Source of the DNA: Verrucomicrobiota bacterium
GTDB taxonomy: Bacteria > Verrucomicrobiota > Verrucomicrobiia > Opitutales > Opitutaceae
Assembly: GCA_016222805.1 (NCBI GenBank)
Contig: JACRQG010000012.1
Span: forward strand, 124,001-188,000
Direction: 5' to 3'
DNA length: 64,000 nucleotides
Position 1 is the first letter of the stretch. The number at the start of each line of letters is the position of its first letter. The notes beneath the pieces were generated by a model. It was not told the origin of the DNA. It did not search any database and saw only the letters and a list, made by a program, of their open reading frames with translations. Made by a program: the position numbers and the translations under genes. This document shows, one piece after another, positions 8,717 through 19,528 of this stretch.

Positions 8717-10906
8717 ATGCGCCTCTTGGCCCTTGCTGTTGCTGTCACGACCCTGGCGACGACGTTGTTGTGGTCACAGCCCGTCAACCCGCCGGCGGCC
8801 CAAGTCGTCATCAACGACTCCTCCTGGAGCAGTGCGGCCACAGGGCTGGAGATCAACCGGGCGCGTTCGTTTGCCGGTACCGCCCGGTTGACCAACGTCT
8901 CGGTGCGCGCCCGTGCCGGCACCGGTGCCGACACCCTCATCGCCGGGGCCGCCCTCCAGGGCCCGGGCAGCGTGCCGTTGCTGGTGCGCGCGGTCGGTCC
9001 CGGCCTGGCCCGCTTCGGGGTGTCGGGCGCCCTGCGCGAACCGCGGCTTGAGATCTACCGTGGAACCGTGCTCGCCGCCCAGACCAACACCACCGGTCCG
9101 GGGGTGGCGGCCGCTTCGGCCTACGTGGGGGCATTTCCTCCGCTGGAGAGCCCGCCCGGATGGGCGGGAGGCGACGCGGCCCTGCTCGGCCAGGCTTCCG
9201 GAGGCACGCTCACCGCGCACTGTTCGGCGGCGGGGGGCGCGGCTGGAGTGGCGCTGCTTGAATTCTACGACGCCTCGGCGGCTCCGGCCGAAACGGCGCC
9301 GCGCTTCGTCAATCTCTCCGCCCGCGCCCGCGTCGAGGAGGGCGAGGCCCTCCTCGTGGCTGGATTTGTGATCGCCGGCGAAGGCCGGGTGACCCTGCTG
9401 CTGCGCGGAGTCGGTCCGGGCCTGGCGCAGTTGGGGTTGACGGGGTTCCTCCGTGATCCGGTGATCGAACTCCATGCGGGAGGGGAGCGTCTCGCCACGA
9501 ACGACAACTGGCGCGATCACGCCGCGACCGACCTGGCGCGCCTTGAAGAGGCACAGCGCACCGTGGGTGCGTTTGCCCTGGCGGGCACCGGTGATGCCGC
9601 CTTGTTGGTGTCGCTGCCGGCCGGTACCTACACGCTGCAGGTGCGGGGAAACGCCGCCTCGACCGGCCTCGCGCTCGCGGAGATTCACGAGGTAAGCCGG
9701 GGCGCGTTCGACGCGGCCGGGGCGGTCAACGGGGTCGGGCTCGATCTCTACCGGCAACTCGCCGCGGTGCAGCCGACACAGAACCTCGTGGTGTCACCGT
9801 ACTCGATCGAGAGCGCGCTCGCGCTGGCGTATGCGGGAGCGGACGGCGCCACGCGGACGGAGATGGCCCGCGTGCTGCGCCTGCCGGCCGAGGATGCTGC
9901 GTTGCAGGTCGGGTTTGCCGGGCTGCGGACGGCGCTCGATCAGGTGGCCGCCGATTCCCGCCGCCTCGCCGAAGCGCGCACCAAGGCCGGAACCCCCACG
10001 GATCCCCTCGAGTGGAGCGCGGCCAACCGGCTCTTCAGCCAGAGTGGCTACACGTTTCGCGAACCGTTTCTCGCCCTGATGCGCGACGGCTTTGCCGCGC
10101 CTTTCGAGGCCATGGACTTCAGGTCCAACCCCGAGCCTCCCCGTCGGGCAATCAACGCCTGGGTCGAGGAGCAGACGCGCCGGCGGATCGTCGACCTCAT
10201 CCCCGCGGGTGGAATTGCCGAGGAAACGAGGCTCGTCCTCGTCAACGCCCTTCATCTCAAGGCGCCCTGGGAGACACCCTTTGAAAAATCGGCCACCGTG
10301 CCGCGGCCGTTCCGCTCCCCCACGGGAGCCGTCCGCGACGTCTCGACCCTGCAGCGCACCGGGCAGATGGGCTATGCACGCGAGGAGGGCTGCACGGTGG
10401 TGACGCTCGACTACCTCGGGAGCGGCTTGCACTTCGTGATCGTCCTGCCGGACGAGGGCGTGGCCGTGGAGGCGCTCGCCGCCCGGCTCGGCACGGGGCA
10501 CTTCACCCGATGGTCCGGATTGCGCGAGACAAGCCGGCGCGAGGTCGCGCTCAGCCTGCCGAAGTTCCAGGTCCGGGGTTCCACGGTGAAGCTGGGGACG
10601 GCGTTGCGCGCGCTCGGGATCCGGCAGGCCTTCGACGAACCACGCGGCAGCGCCAACTTCGAGCGGATCGCGCCGCGCCGACCGGACGAGTACCTGGCGA
10701 TGGCCGAGGTGTATCACCAGACCTTCATCGCGCTCGACGAGGGCGGGACGGAGGCGGCTGCCGCCACCGCCATGGTCATTGTCGGGGTGACGTCGGTGCC
10801 GCCCCCGCCGATCGAGGTGCGGGTCGACCGTCCTTTTCTCTTTCTCATCCAGCACCGGGCGAGTGGGGCCTGCCTGTTCCTGGGCCGGGTGACCAATCCG
10901 TCCTAG
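8717..10906 (+). CDS. Secreted serpin with two N-terminal shared repeat domains
   Basis: 729 residues. After a signal peptide (about 1-25), two copies of the ~125-residue domain shared with the gene at 6684-8504 fill residues about 50-325. From about 336 to the end it is a serpin (serine protease inhibitor): NLVVSPYSIESALALAYAGA near its start, LVNALHLKAPWETPF, a strand like HFVIVLPDEG, then FIALDEGGTEAAAATA and DRPFLFLIQH. The hinge EGGTEAAAATA (675-685) has the small residues expected of an inhibitory serpin. Counting from P17 = Glu675, P1 would be Val691 and P1' Thr692, which would suit an elastase-like target. Bacterial serpins are uncommon and the fusion is unusual. The target is not known. 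Confidence 0.92.
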   Translation: MRLLALAVAVTTLATTLLWSQPVNPPAAQVVINDSSWSSAATGLEINRARSFAGTARLTNVSVRARAGTGADTLIAGAALQGPGSVPLLVRAVGPGLARFGVSGALREPRLEIYRGTVLAAQTNTTGPGVAAASAYVGAFPPLESPPGWAGGDAALLGQASGGTLTAHCSAAGGAAGVALLEFYDASAAPAETAPRFVNLSARARVEEGEALLVAGFVIAGEGRVTLLLRGVGPGLAQLGLTGFLRDPVIELHAGGERLATNDNWRDHAATDLARLEEAQRTVGAFALAGTGDAALLVSLPAGTYTLQVRGNAASTGLALAEIHEVSRGAFDAAGAVNGVGLDLYRQLAAVQPTQNLVVSPYSIESALALAYAGADGATRTEMARVLRLPAEDAALQVGFAGLRTALDQVAADSRRLAEARTKAGTPTDPLEWSAANRLFSQSGYTFREPFLALMRDGFAAPFEAMDFRSNPEPPRRAINAWVEEQTRRRIVDLIPAGGIAEETRLVLVNALHLKAPWETPFEKSATVPRPFRSPTGAVRDVSTLQRTGQMGYAREEGCTVVTLDYLGSGLHFVIVLPDEGVAVEALAARLGTGHFTRWSGLRETSRREVALSLPKFQVRGSTVKLGTALRALGIRQAFDEPRGSANFERIAPRRPDEYLAMAEVYHQTFIALDEGGTEAAAATAMVIVGVTSVPPPPIEVRVDRPFLFLIQHRASGACLFLGRVTNPS

Positions 10907-10968
10907 CCTGGCTCGGGCGAGAGCGCCGTTGACACGGAGGCGGCGGGTGCAAGCGTGGCGGTTCGGTC

Positions 10969-11042
10969 CGGGGTGTAGCTTAGCCTGGTAGAGCGCCTGG
11001 TTTGGGACCAGGAGGTCGCGAGTTCGAATCTCGCCGCCCCGA
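10969..11042 (+). tRNA. tRNA-Pro (anticodon TGG)
   Basis: A full cloverleaf can be drawn. The acceptor stem pairs 10969-10975 with 11035-11041 (one T-G pair), followed by discriminator A at 11042. The anticodon arm is CCTGG, loop TTTGGGA, CCAGG, giving anticodon TGG. The T-arm loop contains GTTCGAATC. CCA is not encoded, since the next bases are TTC, so it must be added after transcription. Confidence 0.96.
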
Positions 11043-11203
11043 TTCTTCATCTTCCGCCGGCGGGGAGTTGTCGGAGTGGCGTGCGACCAAACGCAGAATC
11101 CCCCTCGGGTGACGGGGCGCGCCGCTCCCGGGCATTGTGAACAATCTCTGCTTGCGTCGACTGGGGATCGGCCTTGTTGTCGAAAATCTCTCTCCCTCCC
11201 TCC

Positions 11204-11731
11204 ATGGACACCATTTCTCGCGAAAACAACAACATGCTTCCCATCGGTGGCATCCTCGTCGGCTTGGTCGGCGTCGTGCTCGGTGGCATCGCCCTCGCCC
11301 AGGCATCGAAGGCGAACAAGGGAGTCGCGGATCACCAGCCGGCGATCGAGAAGGTCGGCGCCCTGGAGACGCAGGTGAGCAGCGCTTCCTCGGTGGCGGA
11401 GAAGGCGGCCAAGGATGTGCGGGATTTGACCCGTTCCACGCAGGAGGCGTTCAACGCGGTGGGCGGCAAGTTGGGTGAGTTCCAGACAACGATCACCAAG
11501 ATCGAGGAAGCGATGAAGAAACCGGCTCCGGCCCCGGCGGGCAAGAAGGGCGCGGGCGGTGGCGAAGTGGTGGCGGGTCCGGGTGAATACGTCGTGAAGG
11601 CGGGAGACGGCGGCACCAAGATCGCGCGCACCCTCGGGGTGTCGATCCAGCAGCTGCAGGCCGTCAACCCCGGCGTGAACTGGAACAAGCTGTCGGTCGG
11701 CCAGAAGCTGAAGGTGCCGCAGAAGAAATAA
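11204..11731 (+). CDS. LysM-domain protein with N-terminal membrane anchor
   Basis: 175 residues from the ATG at 11204; a TTG at 11174 would give a longer form but is less likely. One hydrophobic helix (about 12-33) is followed by a stretch that is probably coiled coil (about 40-100), a short Pro/Ala/Lys/Gly linker, and a C-terminal LysM domain (about 127-173, YVVKAGDG through VGQKLKVP), which usually binds peptidoglycan. The likely role is an envelope-anchored cell-wall-binding protein; no enzyme domain is present. It stands alone between tRNA-Pro and a strong terminator. Confidence 0.85.
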   Translation: MDTISRENNNMLPIGGILVGLVGVVLGGIALAQASKANKGVADHQPAIEKVGALETQVSSASSVAEKAAKDVRDLTRSTQEAFNAVGGKLGEFQTTITKIEEAMKKPAPAPAGKKGAGGGEVVAGPGEYVVKAGDGGTKIARTLGVSIQQLQAVNPGVNWNKLSVGQKLKVPQKK

Positions 11732-11757
11732 CCGGCCTTCGAAGCAATTTTTTGCAT

Positions 11758-11790
11758 GCCTCCCGTCCTCGCGGACGGGGGGCTTTTTGT
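11758..11790 (+). terminator. Rho-independent terminator after the LysM gene
   Basis: An 11-bp stem (11758-11768 with 11773-11783, one T-G pair) closed by a TCGC loop is followed directly by TTTTTGTTTT. It sits 27 bp past the LysM stop codon. Confidence 0.9.
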
Positions 11791-11919
11791 TTTGGGAGGC
11801 CCTCGCCACCGACGGCCGATGCACCCCTTTCAGTGCGGGACCGGGGCCGTCGGTCTGCGCTGACCCTCCCGGTTGCAATTCCGTGCTCGCCGTGACTCGA
11901 TGCCTCCGAGCAACAAGCG

Positions 11920-12501
11920 ATGAAGACTGGTACCGAAAGTGTCCATGGGCCCGCCCGGTGGGAAAAACTCGGCCACGAGGTGCGGCTGCGCACGCGGGTG
12001 TTCGACGTGCACGGTGTGCGCTACCGGCATCCCGGACGCGGGACGGAGCGCGAGTTCATCGTCGTGCGCGCCCCGGACTGGGTGAATGTCGTCGCCGTGA
12101 CGCCGGAGCAGCAGGTCGTGCTCGTGCGGCAGTTTCGTTTCGGGCTGGATGGGTTTTCGCTGGAGATCCCCGGCGGGGTGATGGAGGCGGGAGAGGATCC
12201 GGTGGTCGCGGCCCAGCGGGAGTTGCGGGAGGAGACGGGATTTGCCGGCACGGGGGCGCACCTGCTCGGCACCGTGCATCCCAACCCGGCGATCCAGTCG
12301 AATCGCTGCCATCTCGTCCTCGTGACCGGCGCGACGCGCAGTCATGCGCTGGAATGGGATGCGGATGAGGAAATCCACATCGAGACCCGGCCGGCCGAGG
12401 AGGTCCTCGAACTGGCCCGCACGGGTGGCATCACGCATGGCCTGGTGCTCAACGCGCTGATGCTCTTTGAGGCCTGGCGGCGGAAGCCGTCGAGCGGGTG
12501 A
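11920..12501 (+). CDS. Nudix hydrolase, ADP-ribose pyrophosphatase-like
   Basis: 193 residues. The Nudix box is complete: GGVMEAGEDPV followed by RELREETGF, matching GX5EX7REUXEEXGU. The protein has the layout of ADP-sugar pyrophosphatases, with a beta-rich N-terminal part (VVRAPDWVNVVAVT, VVLVRQFRFG) and the box in the middle. These enzymes cleave nucleoside diphosphates linked to another group, often ADP-ribose, using Mg2+. The exact substrate cannot be told from the box. The next gene starts 64 bp downstream on the same strand, so the two may be cotranscribed. Confidence 0.87.
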   Translation: MKTGTESVHGPARWEKLGHEVRLRTRVFDVHGVRYRHPGRGTEREFIVVRAPDWVNVVAVTPEQQVVLVRQFRFGLDGFSLEIPGGVMEAGEDPVVAAQRELREETGFAGTGAHLLGTVHPNPAIQSNRCHLVLVTGATRSHALEWDADEEIHIETRPAEEVLELARTGGITHGLVLNALMLFEAWRRKPSSG

Positions 12502-12565
12502 AGGGAGGCCGCGCCGACGTTTGACTTCGCGGATCGCCGCCGTTTCCTGCCGCATCCACTTTCCC

Positions 12566-13825
12566 ATGCCTGCACCGCTTTTCGCCAATCCGACCGAGTC
12601 GCTGGGTCCAGTGACCAACGGGTTTGTGCCCGCGGTGCTGGAGCAGGAGGTGCGCCGGATCTACGCGCGGAGCCCGCTCTATGGCCGGCGCTTCCCGCTG
12701 CATCCGGAGCCGCTGGAATGGAGCTGCTATCGGGAGATCCCGGCGCTGTCCAAGCGGGAGATCGTTGAGAAGGGGCACCAGGCGTTTTTTGCCGACTACG
12801 CGGCGATCGAGCGCGGCCTGCAGGCCAAGCGCTACGAATACGAGAGCACCGGCGGCACGACGCAGGCGCCCATGACGGTGATCATGGAGGAAGGGTGGTG
12901 GAATGCGCAGACCGCCCGGGCCTATCGGGCGTCGCCCCTGCTGCGGGAGTTTGCGGACCGGCCCTATCGCAAGTGCGTGCTGGCTCCGGTGGGATGCTCG
13001 AGCAACCTCTGCCCGTACGAGGACCATCCGTTTCCCCATCGGTATTTCGACGGCACCGTCTACCTGAACCTCTCGAGTGACCCCTTCGCGTTTCCGGAAG
13101 GGGAGTGGGACCGCATCGTACTGGAGTTGCAGGCGACCAAGCCCGAGGTCATCGAGGGCGAACCGGTGTATCTTTCGTTGCTCGCCCGGGCAACGCAGCG
13201 GCGGGGGGTGCGGGTGCCCAGCGTCAAGGCGGTGATCCTCACCTACGGCAAGGCGAGCACCCAGCATGGCCGGCAGATCGCGGAGGTGTTCCCCGCGGCG
13301 CAGGTTGACCTGTATGGATCGACCGAGGCGGGCTACCTGTTTGTGGGCGAAGCGTTCCGCGACGATTCCCAGGTGATCGACGCCAATGCGTTCATCGAAC
13401 TGGTCCCGTGGCGGGCGGAGTTGCCGGACGTCTACCAAATCTACGTGACGACACGCGACCGGGAGGCGATGCCCCTGCTGCGTTACCACACGGGCGACAT
13501 TGTGCAGCGGTTCCCCAGTGGCTTCCGGTTGCTCGGGCGCGAAGGCAACCTCTACTTCCGCCCCGACGGCTCCCTGGTCTCGCCGGCGGACATCGATGCC
13601 GCCCTGCCGGCCGACTTCGCGTGCTGGCACTACTCGCTGGTCCAGACGGGGGAGACTCGCTGGGACTTCCACTATGTGGCGGATCACACGGTCGAACACG
13701 GCCGGGTAGAGACGGCGCTGGCCGCCATGCTCGGGGGCGGGTCGCGGGTGAACGCATTTCGCCGGAAGTTCATCGCCCCCGCGGCGAGCGGGAAGTTCGC
13801 GCTGCTGAAGCCCCTTCTGCGATAG
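12566..13825 (+). CDS. PaaK/CapK-like adenylate-forming enzyme
   Basis: 419 residues from the ATG at 12566. It resembles the phenylacetate-CoA ligase (PaaK, COG1541) branch of the adenylate-forming superfamily: phosphate-binding loop STGGTTQAPM, the YGSTEAGYLF motif that contacts AMP, and YHTGDIV with the conserved Asp. A shortened C-terminal lobe follows. Members activate a carboxylic acid as the acyl-adenylate and pass it to CoA or another acceptor. The acid is unknown; without phenylacetate genes nearby, calling it PaaK itself would be unsafe. Confidence 0.8.
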   Translation: MPAPLFANPTESLGPVTNGFVPAVLEQEVRRIYARSPLYGRRFPLHPEPLEWSCYREIPALSKREIVEKGHQAFFADYAAIERGLQAKRYEYESTGGTTQAPMTVIMEEGWWNAQTARAYRASPLLREFADRPYRKCVLAPVGCSSNLCPYEDHPFPHRYFDGTVYLNLSSDPFAFPEGEWDRIVLELQATKPEVIEGEPVYLSLLARATQRRGVRVPSVKAVILTYGKASTQHGRQIAEVFPAAQVDLYGSTEAGYLFVGEAFRDDSQVIDANAFIELVPWRAELPDVYQIYVTTRDREAMPLLRYHTGDIVQRFPSGFRLLGREGNLYFRPDGSLVSPADIDAALPADFACWHYSLVQTGETRWDFHYVADHTVEHGRVETALAAMLGGGSRVNAFRRKFIAPAASGKFALLKPLLR

Positions 13826-13866
13826 GGGATTACCCGGCGCTTCGCGCGTCCTTCTCCCGGCGGTTA

Positions 13867-13886
13867 GGCTCGCTAATAAGCGAGCC
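13867..13886. other. Perfect 8-bp hairpin upstream of sdhC
   Basis: GGCTCGCT, loop AATA, AGCGAGCC. It lies 41 bp past the stop of the adenylate-forming enzyme and about 85 bp before sdhC. It has no T-run, so it could be a weak terminator, a processing site or an operator; nothing distinguishes these. Confidence 0.5.
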
Positions 13887-13970
13887 AAGCCCTGCGCCTG
13901 TCTTTACTTCCAAAGGGCCGTCGTGGTTCCTTCCCGGCCTTCCGCTTTCACCCCACGGCGAACTCCTGCG

Positions 13971-14780
13971 ATGAACCTTGTTTGCTTACTCTTCGGCTCC
14001 TCAATCGGCCGCAAAATCCTTATGGCTGTCACCGGGTTGGTGCTGGTCGGTTTTGTGACCGGACACCTGGTGGGCAACCTGCAGATCTTTGCCCACCCCG
14101 ATAAGATCAACGGCTACGCGCACTTCCTGCAGTCACTCGGGCCGGCCCTCTGGGGCATCCGGCTCTTCCTGCTGGCCTGCGTCGTAATTCACGTGTGGGC
14201 CGCCGTGACCCTCGCCGTGGAGAACTCGGCGGCGCGCGGTCCGGAAGCCTATGGGGTCAACAAGTGGCTGAGCGCCATCCTGGCGTCCCGGTACATGAAG
14301 CACTCGGGCATCGTGATCCTCGGATTCCTGGTCTACCATCTGGCCCACTTTACCGTCGGCTGGGCCCAGGCGGGATCGTTCAAGACGGCCCTGGCGGAGT
14401 ACCCGATGAAGGGGGACTTTCATCTGCTGGGCTTCCCGATCGTGGCCAAGGGCCAGGCGGTGCACGATGTCTACAGCATGATCTTCCTGGGCTTCAGCCA
14501 CCCGGTGGTGTCCCTGTTCTACATCGTGGCCGTGGGCCTTCTCAGCCTGCACCTGCTGCATGGGGTGGACGCGATGTTCCAGACCCTCGGGCTGCGCAAC
14601 CACCAGTGGGCGGCCTGCCTGCGGCGCCTGACCATCGTCTACTGCCTCGCCTACTTCCTCGGCAACCTCGCCATCCCCGGCGCCATCCTCACCGGGATGG
14701 CCAAACCAGCCGCCGGCACGGTGGCGGCGAAGAAACTCGCCGCCGCCGCCGTCGCCTCACCCTCCGTCGTCCAACGCTGA
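13971..14780 (+). CDS. sdhC: Succinate dehydrogenase/fumarate reductase cytochrome b subunit (b558 type)
   Basis: 269 residues from ATG 13971; a GTG at 13923 is possible upstream. It begins with [19 protein letters not shown], the typical opening of the b558 family, and has five membrane helices with histidines in positions suited to two b hemes ([30 protein letters not shown]). A single large b-type anchor, rather than separate SdhC and SdhD, is typical of Bacteroidetes, Chlamydiae-Verrucomicrobia and epsilonproteobacteria. It passes electrons between SdhB and the quinone pool. The sdhA start follows 10 bp after its stop. An Ala/Lys-rich tail ends the protein. Confidence 0.93.
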   Translation: MNLVCLLFGSSIGRKILMAVTGLVLVGFVTGHLVGNLQIFAHPDKINGYAHFLQSLGPALWGIRLFLLACVVIHVWAAVTLAVENSAARGPEAYGVNKWLSAILASRYMKHSGIVILGFLVYHLAHFTVGWAQAGSFKTALAEYPMKGDFHLLGFPIVAKGQAVHDVYSMIFLGFSHPVVSLFYIVAVGLLSLHLLHGVDAMFQTLGLRNHQWAACLRRLTIVYCLAYFLGNLAIPGAILTGMAKPAAGTVAAKKLAAAAVASPSVVQR

Positions 14781-14790
14781 CCTTCCCGCC

Positions 14791-16713
<1,923 letters not shown>

Positions 16714-16772
16714 ACCGGCGGCCCGCAAAATCGTAACTCGTCCATCGCCCAATCGGAAATCCTCTTTCACTC

Positions 16773-17585
16773 ATGGTCGCCGAATCCTCCTCCAAGCTCA
16801 TCTCGGTCACCCTCCGGGTCTGGCGCCAGGCCGGCCCGGGCCAGGCCGGCAAATTCGTCGAATACCAGGCGGCGAACCTCAACCCGAACATGTCGCTCCT
16901 CGAGATGCTCGACGTCGTGAACGACGACCTGGAGCGCAAGGGCGAGGATCCGATCGCGTTCGCCCACGACTGCCGCGAGGGCATCTGCGGGACGTGCTCC
17001 CTGGTCATCGACGGCAAGCCGCATGGTCCGCACCGGGGCATCGCCAGCTGCCAGACCTACATGCGCAGCTTCGCCGACGGCGCCACGATCACGATCGAGC
17101 CCTTTCGCGCGAAGCCGTTCCCGGTGATCAAGGACCTGATCTCGGACCGCAGCGCCTTCGACAAGATCCAGCAGGCGGGCGGCTTCATCACGGCGCGGAC
17201 GGGTTCCGCCTGCGATGCCAACGCGATTCCCGTGCCGAAGGGCGCGGCGGACCTCGCGATGGACGCCGCCCAGTGCATTGGCTGCGGCGCCTGCGTGGCC
17301 GCGTGCAAGAACGCCAGCGCGATGCTGTTTGTCGCCGCCAAGGTTAGCCACCTCGGGCTGCTGCCGCAGGGCCAGGCCGAGCGGGATCGGCGCGTGCTCT
17401 CGATGGTGAAGACGATGGATGAGGCGGGCTTCGGCAACTGCAGCAACCAGTACGAGTGCAGCGCGGCCTGCCCGAAACTCATCTCGCATGACTTCATCGC
17501 GCGCATGAACCGCGATTACCTCGGGGCGGTGGTGCGTTCGGCCTTCCAGCCGGAGTCGCAGGCCGCGGGGGGCGGCGGCGCCTGA
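16773..17585 (+). CDS. sdhB: Succinate dehydrogenase/fumarate reductase iron-sulfur subunit
   Basis: 270 residues. The N-terminal ferredoxin-like domain has CREGICGTC (Cys67, 72, 75) and a later Cys93 for the 2Fe-2S cluster. The C-terminal domain has [11 protein letters not shown] and [12 protein letters not shown], supplying the 4Fe-4S and 3Fe-4S ligands. It links the flavin of SdhA to the hemes of SdhC. Both halves are complete. It ends the sdhCAB operon. Confidence 0.97.
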   Translation: MVAESSSKLISVTLRVWRQAGPGQAGKFVEYQAANLNPNMSLLEMLDVVNDDLERKGEDPIAFAHDCREGICGTCSLVIDGKPHGPHRGIASCQTYMRSFADGATITIEPFRAKPFPVIKDLISDRSAFDKIQQAGGFITARTGSACDANAIPVPKGAADLAMDAAQCIGCGACVAACKNASAMLFVAAKVSHLGLLPQGQAERDRRVLSMVKTMDEAGFGNCSNQYECSAACPKLISHDFIARMNRDYLGAVVRSAFQPESQAAGGGGA

Positions 17586-17652
17586 CGGATCCCGCGGGGC
17601 CGATTGCCCGTTGGCTGCCGTTCGAGTCCAGGTGCCTCTCGTGGTTGGTGGT

Positions 17653-17700
17653 TGTAGCCGGCCGCGGTGAGGCCGGGCCGGCACCGATGCCTCGGCTACA
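17653..17700. repeat. Inverted repeat TGTAGCCG ... CGGCTACA
   Basis: Perfect 8-bp arms (17653-17660 and 17693-17700) bracket a very GC-rich centre between sdhB and the sigma factor gene. TGTAGCCG also begins the hairpin at 49717-49739, so it may belong to a dispersed intergenic repeat family. Confidence 0.5.
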
Positions 17701-17804
17701 TCCGGGTCGCTCTCGCCGACTGGGAGGCGCGCCCTTCGGGACGAGCCGGGCGAGTCCTTCCTTGAGTTTTCCCGCCGGGTTGGCTCGGTTCGGAGCCAGA
17801 GAAC

Positions 17805-18332
17805 GTGAATCCGGCCAAAGACGACCTGCCCCGCTGGTTCGCCGAGGAGGTACTCCCCCACGAGCCGGCGCTGCGTGCCTGGCTGGTGGCGCGCTTCGGG
17901 CCGTCCTGCGAGGTGGATGATCTGGTGCAGGAGGCATTCGCCCGGATCCTGCGCGCCGGTCCTGGCGCCGGTATCTCGTCCACCAAGGCCTTTCTCTTCG
18001 CCACGGTGCGCAATCTGGCGATCGACCAGATCCGGCGCCGGCAGGTCCTCTCCTTCGAGCCCCTAACGGAAACTCCCGAGCCGTTCGTCATGGAGGCGGG
18101 ACCCGATGCCGGCGAAATGGTCAGCCGCCGTCAGGAACTCGAACTCTTGACCGAAGCCATCCAGACCCTCCCCGAACGCTGCCGCCAGGTGCTCACCCTG
18201 CGGAAGATTTACGGTCTCTCGCAAAAGGAGATCGCCGCGCAGCTCGGAATTTCCGAACACACCGTCGAGGCTCAGGTTGGCCTCGGCGTGCGCCGCTGCG
18301 CCGCCTTCCTGGCCCGCCACGGTCTGCCGTGA
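17805..18332 (+). CDS. ECF sigma factor, FecI-like
   Basis: 175 residues from a GTG. Region 2 includes EVDDLVQEAFARIL and FLFATVRNLAIDQIRRR (core binding and -10 recognition). Region 4 is LPERCRQVLTLRKIYGLSQKEIAAQLGISEHTV in outline, a helix-turn-helix for the -35. The stop overlaps the start of the FecR gene (GTGA), and the STN-type receptor follows. In such FecI-FecR-receptor systems the sigma factor drives the receptor when the ligand is bound outside. Confidence 0.92.
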   Translation: MNPAKDDLPRWFAEEVLPHEPALRAWLVARFGPSCEVDDLVQEAFARILRAGPGAGISSTKAFLFATVRNLAIDQIRRRQVLSFEPLTETPEPFVMEAGPDAGEMVSRRQELELLTEAIQTLPERCRQVLTLRKIYGLSQKEIAAQLGISEHTVEAQVGLGVRRCAAFLARHGLP

Positions 18333-19393
18333 AACCCCGCCGGCAGCCTCCGCCCATGTCCACCCCTTCCTCCCCCTCCGGCGATCCCGCCGCGATCACC
18401 GTTGGCGCCTCCGACTGGTTGGCGCGCCGCGATCGGGGCCTCGGCCCGCGGGAGCAGGATGAGTTCTTTCAGTGGCTCGCGGCCGATCCCCGCCACCGGG
18501 CCGAGTTGCAGCGGCTGGAGCAAACCTGGGGACACCTCGACCTGCTGGCCGAGTGGCGCCCCGCCCACAGCACCAAACCCAATCCCGACCTCCTGGCGCA
18601 GGGCCGTCCCATCCGACGGCATGCGCGACTCTGGGTCCTTGGCACCGCCGCCGCGCTGGCCGCCTGTCTGGCGCTGGGAGTCTTCCTGGTGCGCCGTCCG
18701 GACGACTCCCTTCCGTCGATGTCCGCCGGCGTGCGCGTCATTCCCGCCCCGGAGCGGGTCGTGCTCGACGATGGCTCGGTCGTCGAAGCCAACCGCGGGG
18801 CGTTGTTCACCCCGGCCTTCACCGCGGGGGAGCGACGGGTGCGCCTGGCGGAGGGTGAAGCGCATTTCACGGTCGCTCCCAATCCGTCCCGACCGTTTGT
18901 CGTCGAGGTCGGCGGCGTCGCCGTGCGCGCGGTCGGCACCGCCTTCAACGTGCGGCGCGCGGCGCAGGTCATCGATGTGATCGTGACCGAGGGCAAGGTG
19001 CAGCTCGAAACCACCCTGGATGGAGGCAAGGGAACCGCCGCTTCGGCACCGACGCCGGTCGTGGCTGGGGAACAGGCCACGTTTGACTCGGGGCAGCCCA
19101 CCGCGGCCGCGACGGTCGTCGCCCTCACGCCCGCCCAGATCCAGCGCGCCCTCGCCTGGCAGGGGGTACGACTTGATTTTGACGGGCTGCCGCTGGCGGC
19201 CGTGGTCGCGGAATTCAACCTTCGCAACCGCCGGCAGTTCATCATCGGCGATTCCTCGATCGGTGGGCTTCGCGTGGCGGGCAGCTTCCGCGCCGACAAT
19301 GTTGAAGGCTTCGCCCGGCTCCTCGAGGCCAGCTTCGGGGTCGTCGCTGAATCCCGCGCCGATGGCACCCTGGTCCTCCGGCGCGCCCGCTGA
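18329..19393 (+). CDS. FecR-type anti-sigma/signal transducer
   Basis: 354 residues from GTG 18329, which overlaps the sigma stop; ATG 18356 is an alternative. The N-terminal cytoplasmic part (DWLARRDRGLGPREQDEF) is the anti-sigma region, a membrane helix lies at about 105-125, and the periplasmic FecR domain follows (VVLDDGSVVEANRGALF, VRLAEGEAHFTV, VRAVGTAFNVR). The C-terminal 80 residues look like an STN/DUF4974-type module (LPLAAVVAEFNLRNRRQFII). It would relay receptor occupancy to the sigma factor. The receptor gene follows after 135 bp. Confidence 0.92.
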   Translation: MKPRRQPPPMSTPSSPSGDPAAITVGASDWLARRDRGLGPREQDEFFQWLAADPRHRAELQRLEQTWGHLDLLAEWRPAHSTKPNPDLLAQGRPIRRHARLWVLGTAAALAACLALGVFLVRRPDDSLPSMSAGVRVIPAPERVVLDDGSVVEANRGALFTPAFTAGERRVRLAEGEAHFTVAPNPSRPFVVEVGGVAVRAVGTAFNVRRAAQVIDVIVTEGKVQLETTLDGGKGTAASAPTPVVAGEQATFDSGQPTAAATVVALTPAQIQRALAWQGVRLDFDGLPLAAVVAEFNLRNRRQFIIGDSSIGGLRVAGSFRADNVEGFARLLEASFGVVAESRADGTLVLRRAR

Positions 19394-19528
19394 TCCCATG
19401 GGGCGCCCCGCCGAGCGGCGCGGCGCGATCGCGGCTCCCGGCGCGCGGCGCCGTACCCGGCCCGCCCCTTTGACCTCCCGTTCCCGTGGATGTGGCCCGG
19501 TTCCGCCCGAAGTCTGCGAGGACCGCGA

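Noticed and set aside
9794-11878. 694-residue open frame on the minus strand across the serpin, tRNA and LysM genes
   Set aside because: It is antisense to a complete serpin, a tRNA and a LysM gene, with the low-complexity arginine-rich look of GC-driven shadows.
12566-13825. Phenylacetate degradation gene paaK
   Set aside because: The protein family fits, but no other phenylacetate gene is near, so a specific paaK name is not justified.
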